From Hydnum rufescens UP504 (Eukaryota; Basidiomycota; Agaricomycetes; Cantharellales; Hydnaceae): a stretch of 64,000 bases of DNA. Positions 10,445 through 21,631 of this stretch are shown piece after piece; position 1 is the stretch's first letter, and every line of letters starts with the position of its first letter. A program made the position numbers and the translations under genes. Location of the stretch: assembly GCA_014904985.1 (NCBI GenBank), contig MU128917.1:1-64000 (forward strand). Direction: 5' to 3'. A model generated the notes under the pieces. That model was not told the DNA's origin and ran no database searches. It saw only the letters and a list, made by a program, of their open reading frames with translations.

Positions 10445-12550
10445 GTGCGTAAAAATGCCTCATCTTCAAAAGCCGATACGCGCCCTCTGATTATGTACCC
10501 CTGCAGGTTTCGCTTCGCAGTGTATGCATTGGTTGTATTTCGAACTCGGTCACCTTTCTATGTTTTGTCACACGCACCCGTCTCTTAACTTTCGCGGGCT
10601 GACTTTCTCTTATAAGCATTTCACATGCTGAAGTGCTTGAGGGTTGTGATCATCAGATAGTCAGATAATTGGCTCTATGCTCACCCTGTCACAATGTATG
10701 TAAAACCACAGGATTTCTTGAATATTCTTGGACGAACGGGGAAAGCACTCGGTGCAAACCCTCGTGCTGCACTGAGACCATGGGACGATGAGACCTGCTT
10801 TCATGTAAGAAAAAAAAGAAAAGAAAATCATCGAAGAATGACACACTTCACGCTCGCCCTCCTGGATGCGAAAGCCGTCGTTCATTGCTCGGTCCCTATC
10901 AGGTCGGTGGGCCACCGAAGGCGCCTCATCAATCCGCAGTCAAATCTTCCACACTTTGATTAACAGGAACTTGCGAAGCGAAACCAATGTGAGAAGTCTC
11001 CCTTAGATTAGGGATTCGTTGAGATACCGGGTTTCGAAAGCTATGTCAGTGTCGGAGGAATAAACAAATTAAGGCCATCATGCTACAGATCTACCGAGAT
11101 GAGATGAGATAGCATGTAGACTCTTGACAACGTGATAGTTCGTGCCCAGGTTGACAGATAATCCTCTTAACCAGGCCACTTAGACCGGGAAAGACGACCT
11201 TCGAGACGAGAGAAGGAAGGAGGCGGTGGCTGCAGGTCCATGAGTCCCATTCGCCCAATGAGACTTGTGCGATGACCACCACCGAGCCTAGTAATGCTGT
11301 AGTTGAATCAGTGGAGCCCTCGACTCCGGGAGATGAGAATAAGACGAGCTGTCCTACCAGAGCCATGACTTACGCCGCAATCAATCAGCATTGCCATACA
11401 AACATACGAACCAAGGAGCGGCTAGAAAGCTGTGATATACTGATTGAACGCAGAAAACTCTGGTTCCACGCCTTGGTCTCAGCGATCCGATCTCCGACCG
11501 AGTCTCATACTATTCGCATCTGATGGACTAGACAAGAGAGCCTCTGGTTGCTCTTATGTGAAGCCCGCGCCCAGACGATTATTACGAGAGCCCGGGCAGT
11601 CAAGAACACCCCACCAATTCCAAGGACGAATTGGAGCAGTCAAACATACCTGCCTATATGTACGTCACGAGAACGGTATGGCCCATGAACAGCCCCATTG
11701 TGCTGAGTGAAATGACTTGATGGGATGATTGCCAGAGTCCTCGGGGGATGAGGCGAACCCACCATGTTCATAGTCACTCCATGGGGAGACGATGGGCACG
11801 CTGATATCACGACATACACAGGTCATGCTAATCAGTGAAACGCACAAGTACGCAACTTGAGATGCTCGCTCCAATCAAGATATCATGTGATTACGAATGG
11901 GGCTTGCCTGGCGATAGTAATCCAAGTCGAACATCTTATCCCTCATGGAACAAAGCCAGCCATTCTGCTTAGGTGGGAATAGGACTGATTTCTGAACGGC
12001 ACAGCACCTAGAATGGAAATTTTCTGCTCGGCCCTTGCAATGCACGCGCACGGGGACTCCGAGAGATATCTGGCCGCGGGCGCGTACAACTGCAATTTGT
12101 CTTAACTGAGGATATCAATCCGTACAATGCATTCCGTTTTGCACAGTGCATCATCAATCGAAACGCGCTGCTCTGTAAGGAATTGGATTTGCGCCGCAGT
12201 CACGCTGTACTGTAACATCACAAGAGGGACCCTGGGAAGCAGGAATAAAAGTATGACGGGTGAGGACGACTATCGGTGTCATTTAAATAGGAAAGATTGA
12301 GTATTTTGAAATGCTAAGCGACATCGGTGCATCGCAGACGGTTTCCTAGCCTTCTCTATAGCTCCATCGTGCACTCTGTCGCCTTCTTTCTCGTTTATGG
12401 AGAGGATCCATCGCGTACCTGACAGACGCGTGTGAATTGGCCAGCTCCCTGATGCATCTGCGAAGGTGTCTCACGCCCCTTCAAAATGGCAAAAATGAGG
12501 AGGAATCGATTTATGTAATAACGACAGATTGAAGACCACATTGAGTGCGC
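10445..12550. other. Intergenic of copy A with decayed matter shared with copy B
   Basis: This lies between the convergent serine hydrolase and TPR gene. Several stretches match 21632-23669 of copy B: ATTCTTGGACGAACGGGGAA near 10729, the ACCGGGAAAGACG region near 11187, and GAATGGGGCTTGC near 11896. No frame is conserved over any length in both copies, so I do not call a gene. A poly-purine run (AAAAAAAAGAAAAGAAAA) sits near 10810. Confidence 0.4.
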
Positions 12551-15500
12551 CTAATCGTGAAAGGCTTCCGCTTCCTTTTGCGCCAGCAGTGCATCCTCGT
12601 GACATTCCAGTTCTGAATAGTGACGAGAAAGGACGGCGAGGGATGTTGCAAGGTCACGGGAGAAGGCAGCAGGCTGTTCTCTTGCAAGGTGCCTGTATAA
12701 GTCTACTGCTTCTTGTATGGTAAGAAGAGCCACAGGCAAGCGACGGAGAGTGGAAAGAATATCGGAAAGGCTGGTGAGAGTGTGGGCCAAATCTGGATCG
12801 AATGCACTAGGTTGCCAAGCCGCCAGTGGGCGATAGATGCTCACAGCATTCTCAATCGCCTGGAGTGCCTCGTCATGGCGGCCAACCTGCGAGAGGCATT
12901 TGGAGAGGCCATGGAAGGAGACAGCAAGATTTGGACGGAATACAAAGGGTCGTTCTGCCGCAAGGTGGCGATCGATACTCACAGCATCCTCAATCATATG
13001 AAGTGCCTCCTCACCACGGCCAAGGTCCAAAAGTTGAAGGGAGAGATCATGGAGTGAGGCAGCAAGATCTGGACGGAATACATTGGGTCGTTCTGCCGCA
13101 AGGGGACGATAGATGCTAATGGCATCCTCAATCATCTGGTGTGCTTCCTTATGGCGGCCAAGGTGTGAAAGACATTTGGAGAGGGCATGTAATGAAGCAG
13201 CAAGATTTGGACGGAATACATTGGGTCGTTCTGATGCAAGGAGACGATCAATGCTCACAGCATCCTCAATCATCCGGAGTGCTTCCTCATGGCGGCCAAG
13301 ATCCAAAAGACGAAGAGAGAGATCATGGAGTGAGGCAGCAAGCTTTGGACGGAATCCATTGGGTCGTTCTGCCGCAAGGGGGCGATAGATGTCCACGGCA
13401 TCCTTGATCACCTTAAGTGCTTCCTCCCGACGGCCAAGATCCGAAAGGCAATTGGAGATACCATGGAGCGACAAAGCAAGATTTGAACGAAATACATCTG
13501 GTTGCTCTATCACAAGGCGATGATAGATGCTCAAGGCATCCTGAATCATCTGGAGTGCTTCCTCATGGCGGCCAAGATCCAACAGTCGAAGAGAGAGATC
13601 ATGGAGCGAGGCAGCAAGGTTTGGATAGATCACATTGGGTCGTTGTGCCGCAAGGGGGCGGTATATTTCCACAGTACCCTGAATCATCTGGAGTGCTTCC
13701 TCATGGCGGCCAAGATGTGAAAGACGACAAGAGAGACCATGGAACAAGGCAGCAAGATTTGGACGGAATACATTGGGTCGTTCTGCTGCAAGGGGGCGAT
13801 AGATGCTCACGGCATTCTCCATTATCAGGAGTGCTTCCTCGTGGCGGCCAAGATGTGAAAGACAGTCGGAGAGGCCGTGGAGCGAGGAAGCAAGATTTGG
13901 ACGGAATACATTGGGTTGTTCAGTGGCAAGCAGACGATAGATGCTCACAGCATCCTCAATCATCCGGAGTGCTTCCTCATGGCGGCCAAGCTCCGAAAGG
14001 TAATTGGAGATGTCATGAAGTGAGCAAGCAAGATTTGAACGGAATACACCGGGTTGTTCTGCTGCAAGGGGACGATAGATGCTCAGGGCATCCTCAATCG
14101 TCTGGAGTGCCTCCTGATGGCGGCGAAGATGTGAAAAACATTTAGAGAGGTCATGGAGCGAGGCAGCAAGATTTGGACGGAATACATTGGGTTGTTCTGC
14201 CACAAGGGTGCGATTGATGCTCACAACATCATGAATCATCTTGAGTGCTTCCTCATGGCGGCCAAGATCCGAAAGACATTGGGAAAGGACATGGAGTGAG
14301 GCAGCAACATTTGGACGGAATACATTTGGTTGCTGTGCTGCAAGGGCATGATAGATGCTGACTGCGTCCTCAATCACCTGGAGTGCTTCCTCATGACGGT
14401 CACAATATGAAAGGCATTGGGAGAGGACTTGAAGCGAGGCAGCAAGTTTTGGACGGAATATATTGGGTCGTTTTGTTGCAAGGGGACGATAGATTCCCAC
14501 AGCATCCTCAATCATCTGGAGGGCTTCCTCACGGCGCCCAACATGCAAGAGATCCACAGCAAGGCTGTTGAGTGACTGGGCAAGATTTTGAGGCAATACT
14601 TCCCGTCGTTCTGCGGCTAGTGGGGGATAGACCCTCACGGCCTCACCGATTGCTTGGAGTGCCTCTTCACGGCGACCAAGTTCCGAAAGACAGGAAGAGA
14701 GGTTGTTGAGCGAACGGGCAAGATCTGAACGGAAGACTTCCGGTCGATCTGCTGCCAGAGGGCGGTGGATATTTAAGGCGTCCTCAGCAGCTTGAAGGGC
14801 TTCCTCCCGGCGGCCAAGTTCTAAGAGTATGATGGAAAGATTGTCAAGAGAATGAGCAAGGATCCACCTGTCTCGTCCCATCCGGCACAGCTCTACCACC
14901 GTCGTCTGCACTTCAAAAGCCTCCTCCAGAACACCCAAATCGATCAAATTCGATGACAATTCTGTCAATTTGTTTGCCAGCATTGCTGCATCAAGTTTCA
15001 TCCGAGGGGTATTTTGGAGCTCATTCAAAAGTTGCAATGTCGCTGACACTGTTTCGCGAAGTTGCGACATTTGGTTCCCAGTCTGCGGGTGATGAACCTT
15101 CCGGGTCGCCACTCGCCGGCGGCCAATATTCCATCTCCCAAACCACCTTTTGGGTTGCGGGATTACCGCAATATCTGGCAAGACACCGCCAATCTCCGTA
15201 GTCAGCTCTGAGATCTGGCTAGTGAGATATGAAACGTGGCGGTTGTGCCCAGTACGTAGTACAGTCATCCTTGGAGATCTGTTAGATTCACATCAGTATC
15301 TTATCAGTGCCTTGAATCCAAGTTTGGAAGTACCTTCGGCCTGGAGGTGTACGTGTTCCCTGTAGCCCAATCTCCTCCAGTCGTCCTTGCACGGCTACTC
15401 CGATTTGCGTGAAAACTGCCTGGCCTGCCGAATGCTGGAGGAGATCATGCATGCTGGCCGAGGAAATCGAAGGCTAGATAATGGCATTATTGTTATCCAG

Positions 15501-16368
15501 GATCACAGCTCTGGAATGCAGACTACCTACACCACGGTCCTCGCCAGTCTCCACGGGTCCTCCCTGAGTCGAGGACACCGGCTGACCAAGGAGCATCCTC
15601 GCCTCTGCTCCGTCTACAAAATTCCCCACAGTTATTAGCGTAAGAATCTTGATGGTAATTTCAGTATGACTTGGCTTCACAAGACTCACAATGTTAGGTA
15701 TGCACTAACCTGAAAGGTGCTGAAGCAATCCATCAGGTTGTCCCTGTGCCTTGATATCGCAACTTTAATCTCCCTGCTCTTCACGCAGCTGCCCAGGACT
15801 CCCAAACGGGACCAACGCTCCGTATCCTCTCTGATAGCCATCAGGTTGCTACCGCCGAAAGAAATGTGTCGTACAAGGAGGATATCCAATGACGGTGGAA
15901 AACACACCTCCTTAGAGCAAATAGTCTGGTCGTGGTTGGCCAACTATCGCGGATAGGGACCTTACTCCTCCTCAAATCGTCCACCAGAGATTGGAGAAAT
16001 TTCACGACTCGATTTATAAGGTGTGCACAGTCATTCCTGTTTTGGTGCATGAGGTCGATAGTCTGGATGATCTCCGATACGACATCCACGACCTGACGCA
16101 GGGGACCACCAATCGACAGAGGAAGAGCAGGGATGTGTGCGAGTATGGAGCCTGCAGCGACAGCTGCATCCCAGCCCGGTGCACGAAAGTGGCTGTCGAT
16201 GTACTCAGGATACGTCCGCTGAAGGGGTGGCGGGTTTTGAGGGACTGGACCCTTGCGAAGACGAGTGGAAGGGGTGGCGGCGGATCCAGAAGAAGCGGCC
16301 GCATCAGGTCTTGACGGTGATGATGGTCCCGGAGCCCCTCTCACCGACTGGAATGACCTGGGTGGCAT
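12551..16368 (-). CDS. MLKL/HeLo-like helical domain + TPR array protein, NLR-related (copy A, intact)
   Basis: Five exons read leftward: 16368-15906, 15848-15710, 15674-15531, 15473-15334 and 15278-12551. The donor before 15674 leaves a 35-nt intron, so a slightly later acceptor (AAG|ATTCTT) is possible in the same frame. The product is about 1,200 residues with no stop. Order: a low-complexity Pro/Ser N-terminus; a helical bundle (about residues 60-210) with PLRQVVDVVSEIIQTIDLM, NDCAHLINRVVKFLQSLVDDL and KVAISRHRDNLMDCF, the pattern of the MLKL/HeLo-like N-terminal bundle on fungal STAND proteins; a linker; a charged helical stretch; then 17-18 TPRs of about 44 residues (LGRHEEALQMIEDAVSIYR). 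There is no P-loop or NB-ARC/NACHT module. In this family the bundle is thought to be the death effector and the repeats the sensor; here both are inference. The start ATG gives MPPRSF, close to MAPRAS of copy C. Confidence 0.8.
12600..14860 (-). repeat. 132-bp tandem repeats encoding TPR units (copy A)
   Basis: About 17 imperfect units of 132 bp, one per 44-residue TPR, are read here as CTGGAGTGCTTCCTCATGGCGG on +, recurring at near-exact spacing (for example near 13286, 13418, 13553, 13685, 13817, 13967). Neighbouring units are more alike than distant ones, typical of unequal exchange or gene conversion. The regular period also opens long but meaningless frames on the + strand. Confidence 0.85.
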
Positions 16369-17631
16369 AGGGAACTGGCTATTCGACGTTAAGCAGCGGA
16401 AGGCATGAATATTATATGCTGCGGGAGGCGCGCGAGGGCGATGCAAAATCGTATCTTCGGATATATCTATAATTGCAATATACTGTGTGGGTCGATATCG
16501 CAGGGCAAAGAATAATGTCAGCAAATAATTGGAACTCTCTTATCGGGATTGAAATTGGGATGCCCTAACGGACCTTAGACTGATATTGCATTAGACACGT
16601 GGTCACGAACGCTCCTTCGTGTCTCCAAGTTCGAAAACCACGTTGAGGACTCATCCGATTACTGTAGTTGGGGCCTGTGCGGCGGGTCCTCGGGAGATGC
16701 TGTAGCCTGCCACAGGGTGTGGGCCATGAAACCCTCGAGAAACATCGTGGCGACAGTCTGCAGTGATCAACGTCCAGATTAGTATAACGATCAAAAAGCC
16801 GTACTAGGGTACAAAGAAATCTCCATTCCGTATTGCGAGCGATGGATCCGCCAGTAATCCTGTAACCGGAGAGCAAGACTTTGGGAGCCCTGTCACGTCA
16901 CCTGTGAACTGGGACGCATAGATAGGAAGGTGTTCAGATTTAGTGAAGAAAAAGACAAGTGCAATGTATGCGGACAGCAGGTAGGGATCCTCTAAATAAG
17001 CAAGCTTGAATATTCTCAATTCCCGACCAACGCGTTTTTGAAACACTCTTGATCTTTGTTGAGTAGAGGATCCATTGTGCCCAACGCATAGATGCGGAGT
17101 GAGCGGCTTCTCTTTCCACCTCCAAAGAAATCCGGTTCCATTCGCTCCAGAGATTGCGTCACACACTGTGCTGTCATGCACATTCGATGTGTCTCCAGAA
17201 AGCCGAGGAGCACTGGAGATCAGGTCGCACCATAAGGAGTGCATGGATAATAGCTACATATAAGGAAATTTAAAAAGTTGTGCAGTGGCATAGCCAGATC
17301 CGGAGGAATACATCTATATCGTCAATCCGCTGCTCGTAGACGGTGTGTCCTGGTGTGTTCAGAGAGACATTTGGAGAGGTCATTGAGTAAGTCACCAGGA
17401 TTTGAGCGGAAACACCCCATACAGATGTCACGCGTCGCGTGACGAGAGTCCTGGAAGAAAAAAAAGAAAACCCTGCTCCCTTGTTGCGTTCCTCGAGCAC
17501 CAACAGGCCATTTGGCGAAGGGGGTAGAGGCGAGCAAAACAAGCGCATTCTGGGACTCAAGGGGGTCCATATACCTACGTCACGTCAAGTATTCTGGGCA
17601 TGTCCGCCTCTGGCGGGCTGAGTCTCACGAT
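16369..17631. other. Spacer between duplicated blocks
   Basis: This region upstream of TPR gene A holds a segment at about 16870-17050 matching 28010-28200 upstream of copy C, and a short TPR relic at 17345-17430. A long leftward open frame at 16804-17244 has no recognisable features. The edge of duplication copy B is at about 17632. Confidence 0.4.
17345..17430 (-). pseudogene. Short TPR-gene relic
   Basis: Read leftward this gives FRSNPGDLLNDLSKCLSE, which aligns with the inter-repeat phrase FRPNLAASLHDLSKCLS of the TPR arrays. Nothing further upstream or downstream is preserved. It lies about 200 bp from the start of duplication copy B and marks an earlier array lost here. Confidence 0.55.
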
Positions 17632-17874
17632 CGACGTGGAGGACAAACAATTCGAGTCATTAATCTTGATTTTCAAAGAGTGTTCTTCGAGGTATGGAGG
17701 ATGCGCATATCTGAGCTCGTGGCACTATTCTAAGACGATGCGATGGAATCGCCCCAACGCCCCATCTGGTATACAAGGCAATGACATGGAGGGGTTTACT
17801 GAAACTGCGCATATTACGACGTCACGACATATCAAACTCGTTCCTGGCCACTACTTCTCCTGCTACAACTTCTA

Positions 17875-19400
17875 GTGCCACGAATTTCTCTCGCTCTATC
17901 GTATCTGTCCCGTAATCACGATCCCCCCGGGCTCGTGGCGTATCATCAGGCACCACTTCTTGCCCACATTTTTCCAAGGACACAAGCGATTCCCTCCACC
18001 GTGTGGCGCACGGTTCGACCTTATTGGCGTCACCTCAGTCTTTCCCACTTTCAGCACCGTGACTACGGCTCTCAAAATACACTTGATAAAGACGGCTTTG
18101 TCGTGTCGGCGGGTTCCAAAGATCGACTTTCTATCGTCAGCCCCAAGATCAGCTTCGAGGTTGGCCTTCAGGGTCGTGTGTGCAAAATTCTATCAGAACT
18201 ATCCTACGATGTTTGTAGACACCCTCTCTGACCGAAATGACAGACGAATTTCTCGTGCTGCCTGGTATGGATGAGAAGACTAATGTGGTTACTACTGCTA
18301 TCAATCACGGTGCTATCGGAGTTGTGTCTATCCAGATCTTGTCGTATATTGGGTCATCATAGTCAGAGGCACTCCAGCGGAAGAACAAGGTCCTTTATCA
18401 GGGATGGTCCTCATGAGAGATGCGGCGGATAGTATCTGGCGGGCTCGAATGGATCTTGTGTTAGGTCGTGCCGAGGCAGCGAAGTAAGTTGGTGTGATTG
18501 CCATCCCTTGACCAATGACCAATGGCTTGTATTATTGTTAGTGTCTACGATGCACTCCTTCGGTCACGGCTACACATCTGTCAAAGACTGGTATGAACTG
18601 CGGGACTGTCTGGCAGGCTGCCTTGGAGGAATGATGTCCATTGCGCTCTCGAATGTCAAATTTCACTTACGCATTGTAGATAACGTGCTTTCCGCATGCG
18701 CAGGGTCTCCGGGGCACCGTAGGTGATTGTTGCCTCGGATGGTGCAAGACATGCCTGAGAAAGCCGGGTAAATATGGACGCTACGGATCAATATGTGCAA
18801 GGGATCGGCTCGTTGAACCTTGATGGCTCGACATCTAATCATGTGAATGGAGTGATGGACCGGATGATCGACGAGTGGCGGTCTTCCGAGCAGATGGTCC
18901 ATTTTACAATCCTGCAGTTGGAAAGGCTGCCTTTCGTCTGGAAAACGCTCAGTGGCCCTTATGCCCTCCATAACCTCTATCAGGGTCCAACCGACGGGAA
19001 TCTCAATCTCGGGCGTGGCGATCGTGCGTCGACGAATGGAACTTCTGGCGCCTGTCAGTGACATGATCACGCGGGCGCTCGTGCTGGTGAGCCGGAAGAA
19101 TTTCTCGCAGGCGCAGAACACTCTGGAGGAACGAAGCGGATTCTGCAGATCGTACTGCAGAATGTCTCGCATGGTTTCTTTTCCCTCTCCCTCTGTGGGC
19201 TTTTTGACCGCTTATTAAGGCTACTTTGAATGTATGCGACAGCGATGAAGCAGGAATGAAAGTGGGGAGTCAAGGTGAGGTGTGTGAGGTCATTATCGAT
19301 ATCCCAGTGGTTTTGGGAACGAAGGGCACCACACAAATCGATGCGTACGTTGCAACGTATCGCAGCCGTAAGTTAATCAGGGAAGGTCGCCCCCCTCCCG
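17875..19400 (+). pseudogene. Unrecognised degenerate gene, copy B
   Basis: This is the paralogue of 6751-8110. Clear coding-like pieces include, from about 18230, DEFLVLPGMDEKTNVVTTA followed by INHGAIGVVSIQILSYIGSS; near 18395, GMVLMRDAADSIWRARMDLV; near 18790, YVQGIGSLNLDGSTSNHV followed by MDRMIDEW; and near 19090, FSQAQNTLEE. They lie in different frames with in-frame stops, so introns and lesions cannot be separated. I do not recognise a domain. The pieces are helical and soluble, with no membrane segment. Confidence 0.4.
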
Positions 19401-19552
19401 ACGACCCCCATGACTGATGCCTATAGAGTTACAGGCGGAACATTCTCCCAGAGGAATCATTGGTCGAAGTGGACCAGATGTGGTGAATCCCGAGTCTTAA
19501 AGAGTGGATATCACGCGACTTAACTCTCTTTTCCCTTCGTTCCACCCACGTC

Positions 19553-21631
19553 ATGACTGAAAACGTTCATCCAGAAATTTTTCGACGATGCCGTGACCCA
19601 GGGTCTCGCTCCTGGTTTCCAGTTTGTTGTTTTCGACAAGAATTCTCTTATTGCGAGTGGTGCCTCGGGTCTAGTCGACGCCGTCTCACGGGACCCCTTG
19701 CCGGAAGGACCACATTCTTTGGTTGGCATCCTGCAGTAAGATTTCTATCTCGATCATGGTCCTTCACATCCTGGAAAAAGGATTGTGCCCGAACGGAATG
19801 ACTCTCGCCGACTTGGACAATCATGAGAAACTAGTGCAAGTTCTACCAGAGTTCAAACATGGTTCGACCTCTCTTGTCTCGAAAATCATAGTTGGCTTTA
19901 AAAAAGAGCTGGGTGCGGATGGAAAGAAAGTGCCGATTCTACGTGATTATGAAGGGAAGGTGACTTTGCGCATGCTACTAACCCACACGAGTGGTCTTGC
20001 ATATTATGTATGTCTTTCATGTTACATTTAAGGCGATTCGGCAGAATCTGATCATCATATGCAGTCCTGGCATCCATTTATTGTGGAAATGGTCTCGAGT
20101 CGTTTCACCTTGTCCACTACGACTCGTCATTGACATCCTGTCCTCAGTACGAACCCACGGACGGCACCCCCCCTCTCAAACCATTCCCATTTGTAACGGG
20201 CCGGATCGAGGATTTTGCGGTGCGAGCGCTATCTCAACCCCTCCGATTGCTCCTTACATTGGAAGCTGGATTTGAAAATAGTGCCCGGTTGTCCAAGAAC
20301 CTGGGACTGGATATATGTAAGTACCTCTTATCATTTACGCGCCTTCAAACGGTGGGTACGATGACGACACGTTCCCAGTTACGGACCATCAACAGGTTCT
20401 GCCAGGATCATGTTTTTGTACTGTAAAATGGGTGATGAACTAACTATCTTCCGAATTTTATATTAGACTGGCTGGGCCAATTCATTGTTCGGTGCACGGG
20501 ATTCAACTTGCGTCAAGCCTTGAAGAAGTATATATTTGAACCCCTGGAAATACCGTCTTCGGAATTGGATGTGTATATCCCTCCAGAACATGCGGCGAGG
20601 AAGGCAGTAATGCATACTCAGTCCCCTACAGGATCTGGATTCATCTCGTGAGTCGTCGATCGCTTGCCTTTCGTTCTTCACACCGCTAATATTTCCCTTC
20701 GCCATATACTTGCAGGATTCCTTTCGATATATATACGAGTGAGGGGGACCCGCCGGAGGGATATGCGTACATTGCTAGTGGGCCCTTGTTCGGCACAATC
20801 GAAGCTTACACCAGGTTCTTCAAGCCGCTCTTCGTCATGACCCGAGGATTCTCGCGGAAACTACGTGGAAGTTGGCAATCAGAGATGCTCTCGCAGTGCA
20901 AGGGATTAAATTGGAGCCCCAAAAGGTGTCCTCTTGCCCACTCGCTTTTCACCAAACTTTTCAGTGAAGAACTAACGAAACTTTGACGCGTGGCGTTCGC
21001 CAGCGTACTAGCCATGTGAAGAGCTTTGTCCATGAGTGAGTGGAGTATACTACCGTTCCTGTTAATCTTTAGACTAGTCGTATCAAGGAGGACTGACGCG
21101 GTGCCTTTGATCAGCTTTGGCCAGGCCTTCAAATCCACTATTCCAGGTAAAGGCACGGGCATCAATTTACTTCAATGTGAAGTCGCGATAGCACCCGTAG
21201 GCATTCATCCTCATGGAATCATTTCTCGGATTTTTTATTCTAATAGAATTTGCTTCCCAGACGGTCTCTGGACGTCCACCGGGAAGTTATGGCATGGTGT
21301 GGACTCCCCAGTACGCCACTATTCTTATCATTCATTGTGTTAGACGTCTGCTGACCGCGTGTTTAGATATCTGGTATGCCATCGACGAGGTCACAGGGAA
21401 GGGGTATATGTTCAGGCACCCAGGTAAGCTATAATTATGGGCCCGTCCAGGGCTCTCAGCATACTTATTCAGATCTGCTCCATGCGTATACAGCTTCTTC
21501 CCTTTGCTGACCCCCAATTGATGGACTTGAAAGACGAGTTCGAGAAGCTCGTGTGGTCCATTATTCAGACACCAGAGGAAGACCTCGATAAAGATCTTGG
21601 GGTAACTCAGCAGACCCTCGGCAATGATTAA
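19553..21631 (+). pseudogene. Class-C beta-lactamase/EstB-like serine hydrolase, copy B, frameshifted
   Basis: Exon structure matches copy A, including the 17-nt microexon (TTACGGACCATCAACAG) flanked by CCCAG and GTTCTG. The SCSK, GYIYGPSTDWLG and LLPFADP blocks are all present. Relative to copy A there are single-base insertions near 19566 (13 bp after the ATG), 19688, 21291 and 21413, and a deletion near 20813. The copy cannot give the full protein as written. It lacks the deletion seen near 9904 in copy A, so the two copies decay independently. Two further differences are at the exon 1-2 junction, where copy B has an extra TAT codon, and in ordinary substitutions. Confidence 0.8.

Larger units (their letters stand above)
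6420..16400. repeat. Segmental duplication, copy A (about 10 kb)
   Basis: From about 6420 the sequence is collinear with the block starting near 17632. Matching segments include the start (AGAGTCATTCATCTTGATTT against AGTCATTAATCTTGATTT), the serine hydrolase, the region at 10.5-12.5 kb and the MLKL-like/TPR gene on the other strand. Order and orientation are the same, so it is a direct tandem duplication. Divergence is mostly substitutions and 1-bp indels, lowest across the hydrolase exons and highest in the intergenic parts. Confidence 0.85.

Noticed and set aside
12826..14145. Long + strand open frames across the TPR array (repeated HGGQ..GVLPHGGQD-like protein)
   Set aside because: They are antisense shadows produced by the 132-bp period of the - strand TPR gene. 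The same artefact appears at 23960-25351 and 28866-29862.
12600..14860. CRISPR or satellite array, from the regular 132-bp period
   Set aside because: The period equals 44 codons, differences preserve TPR residues, and there are no spacers.
18230..19100. von Willebrand A / Hint-type protein for the unknown duplicated gene
   Set aside because: A DGSTSNH phrase and a helical tail were suggestive, but there is no DxSxS metal-binding motif and the order of blocks does not fit.
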